Source of the DNA: Marthasterias glacialis
Lineage: Eukaryota > Echinodermata > Asteroidea > Forcipulatida > Asteriidae
Assembly (NCBI GenBank): GCA_911728455.2
Contig: OU452234.1
Coordinates: forward strand, 10,267,531-10,331,530
DNA: 64,000 nt
Direction: 5' to 3'
In this document: piece after piece, positions 23,301 to 34,400 of the stretch
How the letters are laid out: each line of letters starts with the position of its first letter
How positions within the stretch are numbered: position 1 is the stretch's first letter
The notes under the pieces: generated by a model
Database searches by the model: none
The model's input: only the letters and a program-made list of their open reading frames with translations
Told to the model about the DNA's origin: nothing
Position numbers and translations under genes: made by a program

Positions 23301-24244
23301 TTTGTCCAGCCCCAAATAGAAACAAAAAAAAACATTCACATCTGAATTTCACCACAAATTTCTTGTAGGGGAGAAAGACAATGTTTAAGAAGTTCTCTTG
23401 TGATTGGCGTAATATACGATAGATTAGGCCTCAATTTTACAGAGCAAATACATTGATTTTACAGAGCAACTGAAACACAAAACTCAGCTGGGCACAGACA
23501 ACTAATTCTGCTTACCAGGAATAGGTTACCAGACAATACCCAGTATCTATTAATGAAGCGTTTGCCAGCCGGAATCCGGTATACTTTTGCGTAGCAAAAT
23601 CGTCTACTATTTATGTTGCTCAATGAAAATGAGACTTTAAGCAAAACACATAATGTGTATTACTTTAAGTTAAGGTCAGGTTTTCACAAATGAATTGTTC
23701 AAGATCCGGGCGATCGGCAACACTTTATTTTTAGTGTGTTATGTAAGACGTCAATAACCCTATGTGTAAAACTGAAGATCTTTAAAAAGAAAAATTCCCA
23801 CCTAGTGACCTAACAAAGCCATCAAAAGGGAAAGGAAAAGCTCTTTGTTTGTTTCCTTTCAAACGTTGAGAAGGAATGGAGCTAAAGCCGTCTATATTGT
23901 TCTCATTACTGTTAAATTACCCGTGTGAAAGGACGTATGGACCGCCAAAGCGAAAGCGACTCTCTCTCTCTGGACATCCTGCTGCAAAGTACTTAAAATT
24001 CCTCAAAGTCATTTCGTGCAAGTCCTTGCTGATTGTTCGCAATTATCTTTTTCGAAAATGTGGGTGGGTAAGTTGGTCCCAACCAAACAAAATATTTATA
24101 AATAGTTGTTTCAATCAAAAACGAAAGATACTAAAAATAAAGGCCTAGGGCTGGGTGATATTGTCCACCTAAATCCAAATATTGCTCTTCTATCGGCTAC
24201 CAACACCTTGCCGATATTGAGGTCCGATTAAAAAAAAAAAAAAA

Positions 24245-24445
24245 ACGTTGGCTCAACAGATGATCACCAACGTAAAACCAAATGTCACATTTTCGACCCG
24301 GGGTAAACACTGGCCCAACATCATAAAAAGCATAGAATCAACTCCAACAATGGCGATGTAATGCCAACGTGGGGCCAACGTCAAAAGCTGACACATTACC
24401 CCAATGCCAACATTGCCGACCCCCAAAAAACAACGTTGGCCAAAT
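24245..24445. repeat. Degenerate CCAACGTTGG-type repeat
   Basis: Strings such as GCCAACG, CCCAACAT, CCAACATTG and CAACGTTGGCC recur at roughly 25-35 bp in an irregular tandem array that is partly self-complementary. It has no coding signal. Confidence 0.5.
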
Positions 24446-24660
24446 GTAAGAATTATCATCTGGGCATTGTACGGTAAACGGAACGTGTGAGACAGAATCC
24501 CCACCAATGTGATTCACCACTTTGGGTGCTCATACTTAACGACATGTTGTATTAACGCGAGTTGGGACCTCTAGTTTGTTGGACACGTCTCGGAAGAGCC
24601 GCCCGCATCGACTGATTCCATGAAAATCACTTTTGAAATAGGGTCAAAAATTAAAATTTC

Positions 24661-24680
24661 TCACAGGGAGCTCCCTGTGA
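24661..24680. repeat. Perfect 20-bp palindrome
   Basis: TCACAGGGAGCTCCCTGTGA equals its own reverse complement. There is no known role. It could be a binding site or the centre of a small fold-back. Confidence 0.85.
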
Positions 24681-24791
24681 GCACTCGCACTTTTGGTCAA
24701 AAAATTTTTATGCGATTTTATGATAGAAATTGATAGAGTAGACATCACTGAAGAGGGTTTGTGTGGGGGGAAGGGGTGACTCTGACCCAAT

Positions 24792-25100
24792 TCACCCGCC
24801 GTCATCATCAGAGTAATCTCGGTTGCGCCATTTTGGAAGGCAACGTCTCCATGTGTTATACAACGTAATGCACATTTCAGGCGACGTGGCGTTTACACGT
24901 ATACTATTGACTTCCGAAATGTTGAGCGTGGCACAGTCGCCTCTTGTGACGTTCCTGCAAGGCGTCAACGGACAAATGGTTACAGCAGACGGGTCGGTGG
25001 TGTTGTTACGCTTACCGCAAGGGTTTCTTTGATTAAGTTGGAAACCGGTAAAGGAAACCGAGAACACAAAGCAACATTGGAAATGACCTACAAACCGCAT
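24792..25100 (-). CDS. Hypothetical small secreted cysteine-rich protein
   Basis: A minus-strand frame of 102 residues from the ATG at 25100. It has a short hydrophobic start (CCFVFSVSFTGF), six cysteines after that start and four N-glycosylation sequons (NTT, NVT, NIS, NAT). I recognise no domain, and it lacks the IL-17 CPW and C-x-C pattern. The start context is weak (C at -3) and no TATA box or splice signals were identified. The downstream edge shows slight similarity to non-coding sequence near 31890-31930. It lies between two IL-17 genes. It may be a chance open frame. Confidence 0.2.
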   Translation of the reverse strand: MRFVGHFQCCFVFSVSFTGFQLNQRNPCGKRNNTTDPSAVTICPLTPCRNVTRGDCATLNISEVNSIRVNATSPEMCITLYNTWRRCLPKWRNRDYSDDDGG

Positions 25101-26004
25101 CCGAAAGTTTGTGTGTCTATTGGTTGTCTTATTCGGATAAGTACTAAGGATATCCGACAGGGTGAACAATCAGGATGGATGGGTTGTGCTCGGGGAACTA
25201 AAAGTTCGCTTCCATCTGCGTAAATCGTCACTTTTTTTCTACAATAAATCATCTAAAGTGTTTAAATTTAAAAGGGAATAGGTAACATCGTGTGTTTAGT
25301 GTGTTTTCGTGCGCTTGTGTAGTTATAACAAATAATCAGATATTAAAGACTTGTTTTAGAAAATTTCCAATGATATGTTGGTCAAACATCAAACAAACTT
25401 CTTGGCTTGTTCGATCGATAATGTATATTTATATTTATCTACACTGCCATACACTTTCTCCTTGTGAATTTGTTGATGTGTCCGTAATTTTGTCTGAAAA
25501 TTGTAGGTAGAAATAAAACGTTACCGTACCTCTACATCAGACTTATGATGTTATAAAATGGTTTATTAGCAGTTTTTACATAAATTATCGCGTAAACATT
25601 ATTAAATGTTATCGTTTGTAATCGTTTAAAACAAAAACAACATTTTTGTTTTCGTGGCGTGTAAAATTGGACGATGGGAGTTTCAAAGAGTTGCGTAATG
25701 GTTTACTAGTTATGACCAGGTTTCTGACCACTACACGGGATCTGTCCAGAGAATCCCCACGAACAATCTGCTTTGTATAGAGTCATCCATTGTTTCTTTT
25801 ATTGACTTCAAATCTAGCAAATTAAGTAATGAAAGAAACATCCTGTTTTGATATTAATTGGGGTTGAATTACATTGGATGTTGCGCAATTAATTTGTAAG
25901 ATTGCAGTCGAAAGTTGTCTGCCAATTACATGTGCTAGTAACTTAATGGGGGTGGGGGTGGAATTCCCAGCTTGCCCGGTTAAAGGCGTAATGCCGTTTT
26001 GCCG

Positions 26005-26105
26005 GGCACACAATTTAAAAACACACAATTTCACACCATTTCGCTGACGCCCTTTTCACCGGGCCGGGACTTGTCGTTACGTCCTCTTACCGGGCACACC
26101 AAGTT
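26005..26105. repeat. Dispersed repeat, partner of 53170-53275
   Basis: The segment from ACACAATTTCACACCATTT to TTACCGGGCACACC matches, in the opposite orientation, the segment at about 53170-53275 (GTGTGCCCGGTAAAAGGATG and TGATGTGAAATTTTGTGTTT). It is an old interspersed family of unknown type. Confidence 0.55.
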
Positions 26106-26441
26106 TTGATTTTAAGAAATGAATTACCGTCATAACATAATAATTTATTTTATTGTCTCAGTTTCATTGAAAAGTTTGTAATAAAATATCCGGTTTAATA
26201 ACCGAAATAGATATTTTGCTTGTGGTTTTTTTTCAACATGGTTATAAGAAGAAGAAAAAAACTATTCGAACAATATTTCTTAACAGATCTACGTTTAATC
26301 ATGATTCAAATTCCAAATCATGATTCCATATTATTATTTAACAACAACATTGTGTTATTGGATTGTGCACAGGCCAATATATAAATTGAGTAACTGGCCG
26401 TAATTGAGTAAATTAAACTTTAATAAATTTGATTCCTTTAC

Positions 26442-26791
26442 TACGGAAGTGTAGTGCCGCCACATGAATAGAAAATCCCCGCTATCGTGTACGTACAATC
26501 GTGTACGTACACGATACTATATAGTTATCATGTACGTACACGATAGTTATCATGTACGTACGCGATAATTATTGTGTACGTACACGATAAATATCATGTA
26601 CGTACATGATAATTATCGTGTACGTACATGATAATGATCATGTACGTACATGATAATTATTATGTACGTACACGATAATTATCGTATATGTACACGATCA
26701 CGATTAATATCGTGTACGTACACGATAAGTATCGTGTACGTACATGATAGCGGGGATTTTTTTATTCATGTGGCGGCACTACGCTTCCGTA
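26442..26791. mobile_element. MITE filled with tandem GTACGTAC-centred palindromes
   Basis: The terminal inverted repeats run about 45 bp: the left begins TACGGAAGTGTAGTGCCGCC and continues to AATCCCCGCTAT, and the right arm is its near-exact complement. The flanks carry a 6-bp duplication CTTTAC (26436-26441 and 26792-26797). Between the arms, from about 26500 to 26750, lie roughly ten variants of TATCGTGTACGTACACGATA, each itself palindromic. The element has no open frame of note. It could extrude as one long hairpin or as many small cruciforms. Confidence 0.8.
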
Positions 26792-27250
26792 CTTTACCAA
26801 GTATACTTCAGTCAAAATTATTTCATTTTTTTAAACAGAGTTTGCGTATTGTTTGTATGTACAGTTTCAGTTATTTCAGTTGGCCTACATTGAATGATAA
26901 GACAAACACTGATGAAGGGGTTTATTAAGATACAATCTAAACAGTAAAATATACACTAATGATTCTACATAAAGGGACACGTATTCGATAAATGAACAGT
27001 CCCACAAGTAGTGATTTTTTTTTTCCTTTTGTTGAGGGCCCAGATTTTTGTGGCCGGCTTTGTTAACATAGACTGATCCGGAAGCACATAAATTCGCTGT
27101 TCTTGGAATCTTACATCAATGCGGGCTCTCTGAAATGTATGCTGCGTGAACTTTGTGAGAAGTTGGTGGAGGTTGACGTAATCGTAATGAATATTCATGG
27201 ATTTACACAAGAATTTACAAATGGATTACTCTAGTAATGAGGAAAACTCA

Positions 27251-27440
27251 CTGTTAATAAATCTTTAACAAAAAATGTACAAAAAAGCAGTGATAAAATT
27301 GAAGAAAGCAAATGGCATAGAAATAAATCGATCAATAAAGTATTTAAAAAATTCCCTGTTAATAAATCTAAAAAATGTGTACAAACAGCAGTGATAAAGT
27401 TGAAGAAAGCAAATGGCATCGAAATAAATCGATCAACAAA
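27251..27440. repeat. Tandem duplication, period 105 bp
   Basis: The string CTGTTAATAAATC and the following 75 bp (ending in AAATAAATCGATCAA) occur at 27251 and again at 27356, with few differences. The two copies imply a recent local duplication. Confidence 0.85.
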
Positions 27441-27901
27441 TTAGTAAAGATTAATAGTAGAATCTTTAGCAACAAACACAGACTATTGGCGCGCAAACAC
27501 TCTAAATAAGACGATTTTGCAAGTTGAAGTAATGCAGGAATAAACTGACGGCTCTACGGCTCATGACTTGTTCCACTTGCGCCCTTTTGAAATTGCGTAC
27601 TCAGTGAACGAGCACGGTTTCGACATAGCTAGTGGGGACTGTGATTTCATTCTAGAGAGCAATTTCAAATGTTTTAAACTGAAGCTGATACCATCTAACT
27701 TTTCGTCTTCGTGAGAATTGGCTCCCTCAAAAAAAAAACCTTTTCCTTACGAGGTTGATTGGGCTGTTAATATGGACTTCGGCTGCGTTACGGCTAAATT
27801 ATTGCAAAATACCACTGCTTCAACTTTGCCGCTTCTGCTATCGGCCATGGCCGTAGCCAAAATTGTTCAATTCTGATTCGGCTCCCCTCCCTTAGTAGAT
27901 C

Positions 27902-28020
27902 GGGTCCCAATTTTATGGCGTTGCTTACCACAGAATTCTGCGCTTACGGCGCCCTGCCATGTGATTTTATGGCATGGAAGCGCAGAATACCACCGTAAGC
28001 AGTACCAGGACGTTGGGTCC
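27902..28020. mobile_element. Small fold-back MITE, GGGCCAATTTCATGGC family
   Basis: The left end GGGTCCCAATTTTATGGCG is matched by CGTTGGGTCC at the right. The inner arms GTTGCTTACC and GCGCTTACGG pair with CCGTAAGCAG and GCGCAGAATAC-type strings. The structure is the same as at 6724-6853. Confidence 0.55.
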
Positions 28021-28114
28021 TGCTGTGTCACCGAACGCTGGTTACAATCATCTGCTGCAAGTATTTCTGCTAATGACGCTCCCTCTGAGTTAGCATGATT
28101 TTCATTCCATGCTT

Positions 28115-28312
28115 AGGCCGTCAATTTGGACGCGGCCTAAACGTTGCCGGCTTTGGCGAAGCCGTCATTATTCGGACGCTGCTTAAGCGTTGCTGGCCTG
28201 GTTAAGCTGTCAATTCCGACGTTTGTCTAAGCATTGGCGGCTTGAAGAAGCCGTCAACTCGGACGTTCCCTAAGCGTTGAATCCGTCTATTCGGACGCTG
28301 CCTAAGCATCGC
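28115..28312. repeat. Degenerate tandem repeat, GCCGTCAATTCGGACG type
   Basis: About four irregular units share a CCGTCAA or CCGTCTA string, then TTCGGACG or similar, then CTAAGCGTTG. They lie directly before the 131-bp dispersed repeat at 28313. Confidence 0.6.
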
Positions 28313-28443
28313 TATGAAATAACAGTTGTGTCTTTGGCCGGATCATTGAAAATGACTACAACTCAACGCTGTCAACGACCATAGCCGTAACCACAGTCAC
28401 GTGGTTCAGATGCGGCCTCAGAGTCACCTTGCAGTCAAATTAA
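28313..28443 (+). repeat. 131-bp dispersed direct repeat, copy 1
   Basis: It begins TATGAAATAACAGTTGTG and ends TGCAGTCAAATTAA. It is almost identical to 29076-29206, with only a few substitutions, so the two copies diverged recently. Confidence 0.9.
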
Positions 28444-28814
28444 ACGCTTCTTAGACGCGAATGAAACCATGTTTGACCTGTAATGTACTACAGTAATCAC
28501 AACCGTGTGGTAACCCTTAGGCAGTGGCGTAAACAGGGGCCACGTGGGGCCCTAAAATCGATATCCCCCCCCCCCAGAAACCCACCCGCCACCACCACCC
28601 ACCCGCCATTTAAAGTTAGAAACTTAAAATGAAAACAAATTCTAGAATATAATGTTACATTTTACAAATGTTTGTGAAGTAATACTCGATGTTTACAATC
28701 ATTTTTTTTTTGTTTCCACGCAATGTAATCTGTTTTTACTTCCACTTCAGGTTATCTTATAAACAAAATAAATGGCAAATTCAATAGCGGTGAAATGGGC
28801 TTTACTTTTGTAAA

Positions 28815-29030
28815 TGTGAAAGAGTGAAAATTGCACTCTCTCGCCCGAGTGGTGTCAGTTTGGCTCTTTTGAGAGTGAAACTCAATATGCATCACCTTTT
28901 TTTTTGAGTGAAACTGGAGCGATTTTCACTTTAGTTCAAGTTGAAAATATTCGCCTTTCACTATAAAAAAGAGATTGTCCGCCATATGGGTCTATGCAAG
29001 AGTGGTATGGCGGACAAAATGAGTGTTTTT
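28815..29030 (+). mobile_element. Dispersed element with a TTGTCCGCCAT hairpin
   Basis: A segment from CTCTCTCGCCCGAGTGGTG to GGACAAAATGAGTG. It contains the exact inverted pair TTGTCCGCCAT (28975-28985) and ATGGCGGACAA (29007-29017). A diverged copy lies in the opposite orientation at about 56465-56690. It is non-coding. Confidence 0.65.
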
Positions 29031-29075
29031 GTGTGTGTGTGGTTTTTTTTTTTCTTCTCTCGTCTACATCTAAAG

Positions 29076-29206
29076 TATGAAATAACAGTTGTGTCTTTGG
29101 CCGGATCATTGAAAATGACTATAACTTAACGCTGTCAACGACCATAGCCGTAACCACAGTCACGTGGTTCAGACGCGGCCTCAGAGTCACCTTGCAGTCA
29201 AATTAA
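29076..29206 (+). repeat. 131-bp dispersed direct repeat, copy 2
   Basis: Second copy of the repeat at 28313-28443. It sits after a T-rich tract at the end of the material inserted into the MITE at 28522-29336. Confidence 0.9.
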
Positions 29207-29984
29207 TACTTCACAAAAAAGAAAATGCAAACGCAAACCACAGTTTGAATTGATCAAAAGTGGCCCCTAGAAGGAAAAAAAAATAGTACACCATCTTACC
29301 CCCCTCCCCCTAAAAACTAACCTTATTTTCCACACTGCCTTCAAGATGGGTATGTTGAATGTGTATTGTATTCTTTGCATTGATGCGCAACAATGAGCCA
29401 TGCCTTCTTCGTGACAATAGACTGTGTAAGTCTCGCGCGTATTCGAACGTAAGGGTCCGTTAAAGCGCGTGATTTTGTTTCCTTTACATGTTACAGCAAT
29501 GTGTGTGGGACCAAAAATGGTCCCAAAAATACTCGAATACGCGCGAGACTTGCACAGTCTAAACACGGACGACGTTCTATTCATTTTCCTTGTTTTTAAA
29601 GCGATGCGGGAGAATGCCCTCAATACGGAACAGACGGGCTAAAAATTCATATTGTATTACATAATGTTCCATTTCCGGTATACTCGTTTGACTGATTTCA
29701 GGCTACAAAAAAAAAGTATTATACAAAAACAAACAAAAGCAAAATAAGCTTGGTCGTAGAGGAGTACCGGGTACAAGATGACGGAATATTTTTGATGTAC
29801 CTAGTTCCCATTGCAAGTCAAGGTTACTTCTTACGTTTGAAATCCCATTAAGGACAAAACAACAGTGGGCGTTTTGGAGCAGCGCCACACAAAATGTCCA
29901 TCATTTCATTTGCAAAGGTTATGACATAATTCATTTATACACATTCGTTTCAAATTCAGTTATTATTTTCATAAGCAAGGCCCA

Positions 29985-29996
29985 GGGACTATCCCC
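29985..29996 (+). promoter_or_regulatory. Possible Rel/NF-kB-like site upstream of IL-17 paralog D
   Basis: GGGACTATCCCC is a near-palindrome differing at one position from the classical GGGACTTTCC site. It lies about 115 bp upstream of the TATA box at 30111. Binding is an inference from sequence only. Confidence 0.3.
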
Positions 29997-30110
29997 TGAG
30001 GCAATCCCAATCGATCGTTTGTTCTTCAATATTTTGATAGCGGTAACCAAAGGTCCGTTTCTTTGTCTTACAAAAAGAGCACTTTGTAACTTTTTTGAGT
30101 CTTGAAATAG

Positions 30111-30117
30111 TATAAAG
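30111..30117 (+). promoter_or_regulatory. TATA box of IL-17 paralog D
   Basis: TATAAAG is followed about 30 bp later by GCTCATCAGTCG, an initiator-like context, and then by the ATG at 30242. That gives a 5' UTR of roughly 100 bases. Confidence 0.6.
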
Positions 30118-30241
30118 TTTGCAGCTTGACACTGACAGCTCATCAGTCGTCAATCTTTGAGCAACCAGAAGTACTTCGGTCGAGACGAGAACTTCTTAGC
30201 AGTCATCATTTATAGAAAAATCTGTGTCGAGCAATCCAAGC

Positions 30242-31450
30242 ATGATTCCTGTAAGTAATTTGTTCAGTAACAAATCACAAACATTTTATACCAATGTTTT
30301 TAAGCTGGAGTAAATTTTAAGTTGAGGATGGTTTTTCCTTACTCGCTCCTGTTGATGAAGGATGCTTTTTTTTCTTCTCGCCATAAGCATTATTTTCAGT
30401 ATTATTTCACCATACCTGTGACATATTTCACAGTTCCTCAGTACAGGGCAAAAGGTTAAACTTTAACCTGACGATAGTTATGTTTACCAGTGTAAGCTGA
30501 CGTATCAACTGTGTTTGTCCATAAGTTATTGCTCTTACAGTTTACACACAGAGACTAAGTACCAGTTAAAATAGCTAGGTTGTGCTCTAAAATAACGTCA
30601 CGTTAAGAACAGGCTTAAAATCTATGATGTTTTTTTTTTCTTATCCGACTGATGTGAAATTCTACAGCAGACGACATCTGGTTTTCAAGTTAGCGCTCAA
30701 TTTACTCGGCATTAAAGTTCCTCCTCATTTGTTGTATTTATTTAGTTATTTTCATTTTGTATGTTTTCTTTTTTGTCAAATAGGCCTATCTGAAAAAAAA
30801 CATTCCAACTTTAATTGTTATAGGTATCTGAATTTCTCAATTATCTACAATCACATTAGTCTTGTTTTTACTTTCACTGGATTTCCTATTGATAAGAGTA
30901 TCGGGCGGACTTTAAAACGATTGTAATTTTTCTTCCACAGTTAACAAATCTCCTCATCCTCTTTGCCGCTGTGATAAGTTGCACGCGAGCCAATCCAATC
31001 ACCACGGACTCGCCCTCCTGTGCCAACCCGTCCCTCTCCGAGCTACAGAGCAAACTCGATGAAGAATACCTCTTCCATACCCCTCCTTCCCCGGACACCG
31101 AGGAGACGAACTCGACCTGCCCCAGCGGCACACCAGTCCAGGACGATTGGCCCTCAAGTCGGTCCTCGGTCTGCCCGTGGAGCTACGTCAGTCAGTACGA
31201 TGCCGATAGAGTGCCGGCGGTCATTACCCAGGCGGCGTGCTCCTGCAGTGCCTGCCTGGACCACTACACGTCTGAGCCCCGACCAGATCTGAGCTGCACT
31301 CCGATCAAGTATTCCTTACCGGTGCTGAGACGCGGCGAATGCGTCGACGGGGTATCCAGCTACAACCAGGAGTATGAGAGTGTCACTGTGGGGTGTGCGT
31401 GCATGCGACCTGTCTTCCACGGTAACCTTCCTCCGGACATCATCGGTTAG
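30242..31450 (+). CDS. IL-17-like cytokine, paralog D (two exons)
   Basis: Exon 1 (30242-30250) encodes only Met-Ile-Pro and ends at a GTAAGT donor. Exon 2 (30941-31450) begins after TTTTTCTTCCACAG. The phase-0 join gives 172 residues with a clean signal peptide (LTNLLILFAAVISCTRA). The IL-17 core has C63, the CPW cysteine C81, an RVP segment, C103/C105/C108, C122, C137 and the terminal C155-x-C157. The tail contains LPPDIIG, similar to those of paralogs A and C. All knot cysteines are present. A sequon is seen at N60. The tiny first exon is supported by the frame, the Kozak-like AGCATGA context and the upstream TATA box. This is the closest of the five to paralog A in the core, by eye. Confidence 0.9.
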
Positions 31451-34400
31451 ACCAAGCAGAGAGTCAGGGAAATGAAACAGACTAATGTGTCCCCTCCAAG
31501 TTCATCATCGAATAGGATGTGAGAAAAGAAGATGGCCGCATGGAGCACGATGAATGTCTGAAATCAACGACTATTTACAAGTTGTAGTGTTAGTGATAAG
31601 TCTAAATAATTACCGTATAATTAGCTACTATTTCTTTATTGATATATTTGCGCATAAAGGTAGGATATTCTACGTGATCGCAGTTCGGAAAAAAACAATT
31701 ACTTACCATTTTTAATCTATATTTATTACAGTATGTTTTATTTTTCGTTTTATCTTTAAGAGTATGTTTAAGGACTTTAAAATGGTACAGAAGAACTCCA
31801 TCTGACATTATGATCCAGAAAGACCGTGTCTGGGACTCGGTTCTTATTAACGAAATGAATACCACGGCAATGTAAGCACACATAGACCCAAATCACCTGA
31901 CGTCATCATCACAATCAAATCTTGCTGCGCCATGTTGGGAGTCAGCTAATACTCGTGTGTGAGCCCGTGTCCGAATCAATGGCTTCGGCAGTGGCCGTGG
32001 CTTTGACGACGAAAAGACCTATAATTCATAGCCGTAGCCGTAGCCGAAGTCGCTTGATTCGGATTCGGATTTTGGGGCTACGCGTGCGTGGTTGGATGTT
32101 CACTATATCATTAATGTACATTTCTTTTGTTTACAAACATTGACCATCATTTTGTATGGAGGGCCTTGAAGAGCACAAAATGTATAAACTGGCTTGGCAA
32201 AAAAATGCCCTTTCTATTATAAAATATAAACTTTTTAATTATCATGATTTGATAGCATAATAGGTCAAATAATAAACTGTTGTATTTTTGCAGTGAAGGC
32301 CGCCCATACTTTTGCCATCCGCTATTGGCAAACCTCACGGCTGTGACCTTGCAAAAGAAAGGTCTGTACAATTTGACTTCCCCAACTGGCAGACCATGGG
32401 CAGACAGTAGCCGCGTGTGACGTCAGAGCAAGGGGTCTATTTGTAACGACCCTATCCTGTCAAAACATTGAGCTTTGATCAATGTTTTCTGGAAATTTAT
32501 AACCTCATAGTTAATGAATTATTACAGTCCGGTAAATATGGTTGGAGGCCAGAACGATGTCAAGGTTGGAAGATAGAAGATTGAAATGAATTTACTCTTC
32601 CGAAAACTGTTCATTTTGATTCATACAACAAAGTGTAACGTTTAATGTAGTTTAATAATGTATTGTTATTTATTTTTCTTAACAAAATGCAAAAATTTTC
32701 CTCAAGTAACTTTCAATTCGGCAGCAAAATGTTGTGAAGGGATTTGATTGGAAAAGTGCGTTTTTGTATTCAAGTATACAACAGTTCATTTATATAATGA
32801 AACAGAATTAAATGTACTCCACTGTGTGGAAAACGGTTTTCCCTGCGGGAATCTGACTTAATAAGTCGATTTTTCTAATTTTTGATTTTACGTAGTGCCA
32901 ATTATGTTTTTGGTAATGAGGATGCTCTAATTAGAATAATTACTTTTCAATGCTTAAATTTCTACGATGTAATAGTAACTGCTCATGCCAAAAGTTATCG
33001 AAAATGATACATTTATTTTTGAAATACTTTATTTAATAATACGAGCTATTTATATGTCTATTCTCTTGTAAGTTTTGTTAAGTTATTTAGTGAGGTAGTT
33101 ATTTAATAAAACATTATTGACAATTATGTAAACAGCACAATACTGTTTTCGTTTTTTATTTTTGCAAGCGTCCCAAAAATGTTTTTACATGAAGCTTTCT
33201 GTCTTTGAAACTGACACTAATCCAAACCGTTTGGGCGGGGTTGCTATGACAGCTATACGTAACCCCCCTCACCTTCCCCCTCCCCACTCCCCATTTCCCT
33301 CCCTATTCCCAAATCTCCCTCCCTCGGTCAAACAAAATGTCATAATTATCATCCGCCAAACAGCCGTATGTAAAACGTCCTTTTGCCGTTTTGCCTCGAG
33401 CTGCCAATCCCCACCTACAGACAGCCGCACAACGAAAAGAGGGTGTTCTTACAGTTGCTATATTTTTTAAGTTGTATGTAAAGTAGGTACGGGTAAATGT
33501 TGGTTTTTGCCACAGAAATAGTCGTCGAGTAAATGGTGACCAGCGGGCGTCTATAATAAAACGCCCCTTTGACGCTGTCTTTGCTACCGGGAATAGCACA
33601 CTTGATACCATTACTACGTCACACCTGTTGTCTGTAGAACAATGGCGTTGGCTGACTTCACAGTCCAATGACTCTTGACACTCCAGTGGCACTTGACCAC
33701 CCTTGACCACCAGAGCCTCGTAACCAAGGCCCTGGGTCCCATTTTAGGGCGTCATCAATGACGCCATTAAACTGTACGTTGCAGACCGGATATCGGGTGT
33801 AACCGCGGTTTGATTGTTTACCAGGTTCAAAAAGGGAGTTTACTGTAAACACAAATGTAAAAATACATAATAGTAATGACAGTACAATTTTCAAAATAAA
33901 AAACTTCTCCGATTGTATGACTCACAGGTGAATTTCGGTCTTTTCCTCGTCAACCCTATTTGGTGGAGGTCAGAGTTTACGGGGTAACCGGTGACAGCAC
34001 GCTGAATCCGATACAGTACAGTAATCTGAAGTTTGCCTGTTCCTTGAGTGTAGCATTTGGAATCATGCCGAACACTATTTGCCAGTTTCTTACATGTTTT
34101 GTGGCTGAAGGCACGGGCATAATTCCTTCTGGGATATAATCACCAACATTTTATTTTGAGTATGGGGGGGGGGTGCCACATGATCATCCCCTAGATTCTG
34201 CATTTTGGTGTAAAAATTTAACCCCACTGGCTGAAGGGATGGGCAGCTGAGTGCCAGTGTGATTAATACACCGCGTACTAACGAAAACCATTCCCGGATT
34301 ACCCGTACCCGTATAACGCACTTTTCATGACACCGAAAGCGCAACGCACCTTGGCATTGAATTCTCTCCTGCCGTATAAAGCGCCAATAATAATGCCTTG

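Larger units (their letters stand above)
28522..29336 (+). mobile_element. Interrupted, degraded copy of the hAT-type MITE
   Basis: The left end CAGTGGCGTAAACAGGG and the right end, read on the minus strand, CAGTGTGGAAAATAAGG belong to the family seen at 21403. The middle carries about 400 bp of foreign sequence: the hairpin family at 28815-29030 and the 131-bp repeat at 29076-29206. The putative 8-bp flanks match only partly (CCCTTAGG against CCTTCAAG), so the insertion is old. Confidence 0.6.
20790..30110. other. Intergenic region between the divergent IL-17 paralogs C and D
   Basis: This 9-kb stretch lies between two divergently transcribed genes. It holds a TSD-flanked hAT MITE (21403-21777), a tRNA-like element (23218-23300), a degenerate CCAACGTTGG-type repeat (24245-24445), a perfect palindrome (24661-24680), one small secreted-type open frame (24792-25100), a palindrome-rich MITE (26442-26791), a tandem duplication (27251-27440), GCCGTCAA-type repeats (28115-28312) and nested repeats at 28313-29336. 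G- or C-runs occur near 21326, 21464 and 21950. The rest is AT-rich with nothing recognised. Confidence 0.55.

Noticed and set aside
33658..33894. Minus-strand frame starting with a signal-peptide-like stretch
   Set aside because: The apparent start codon is TTG, not ATG, no in-frame ATG precedes the hydrophobic part, and the rest shows no domain. It could only be real as an internal exon.
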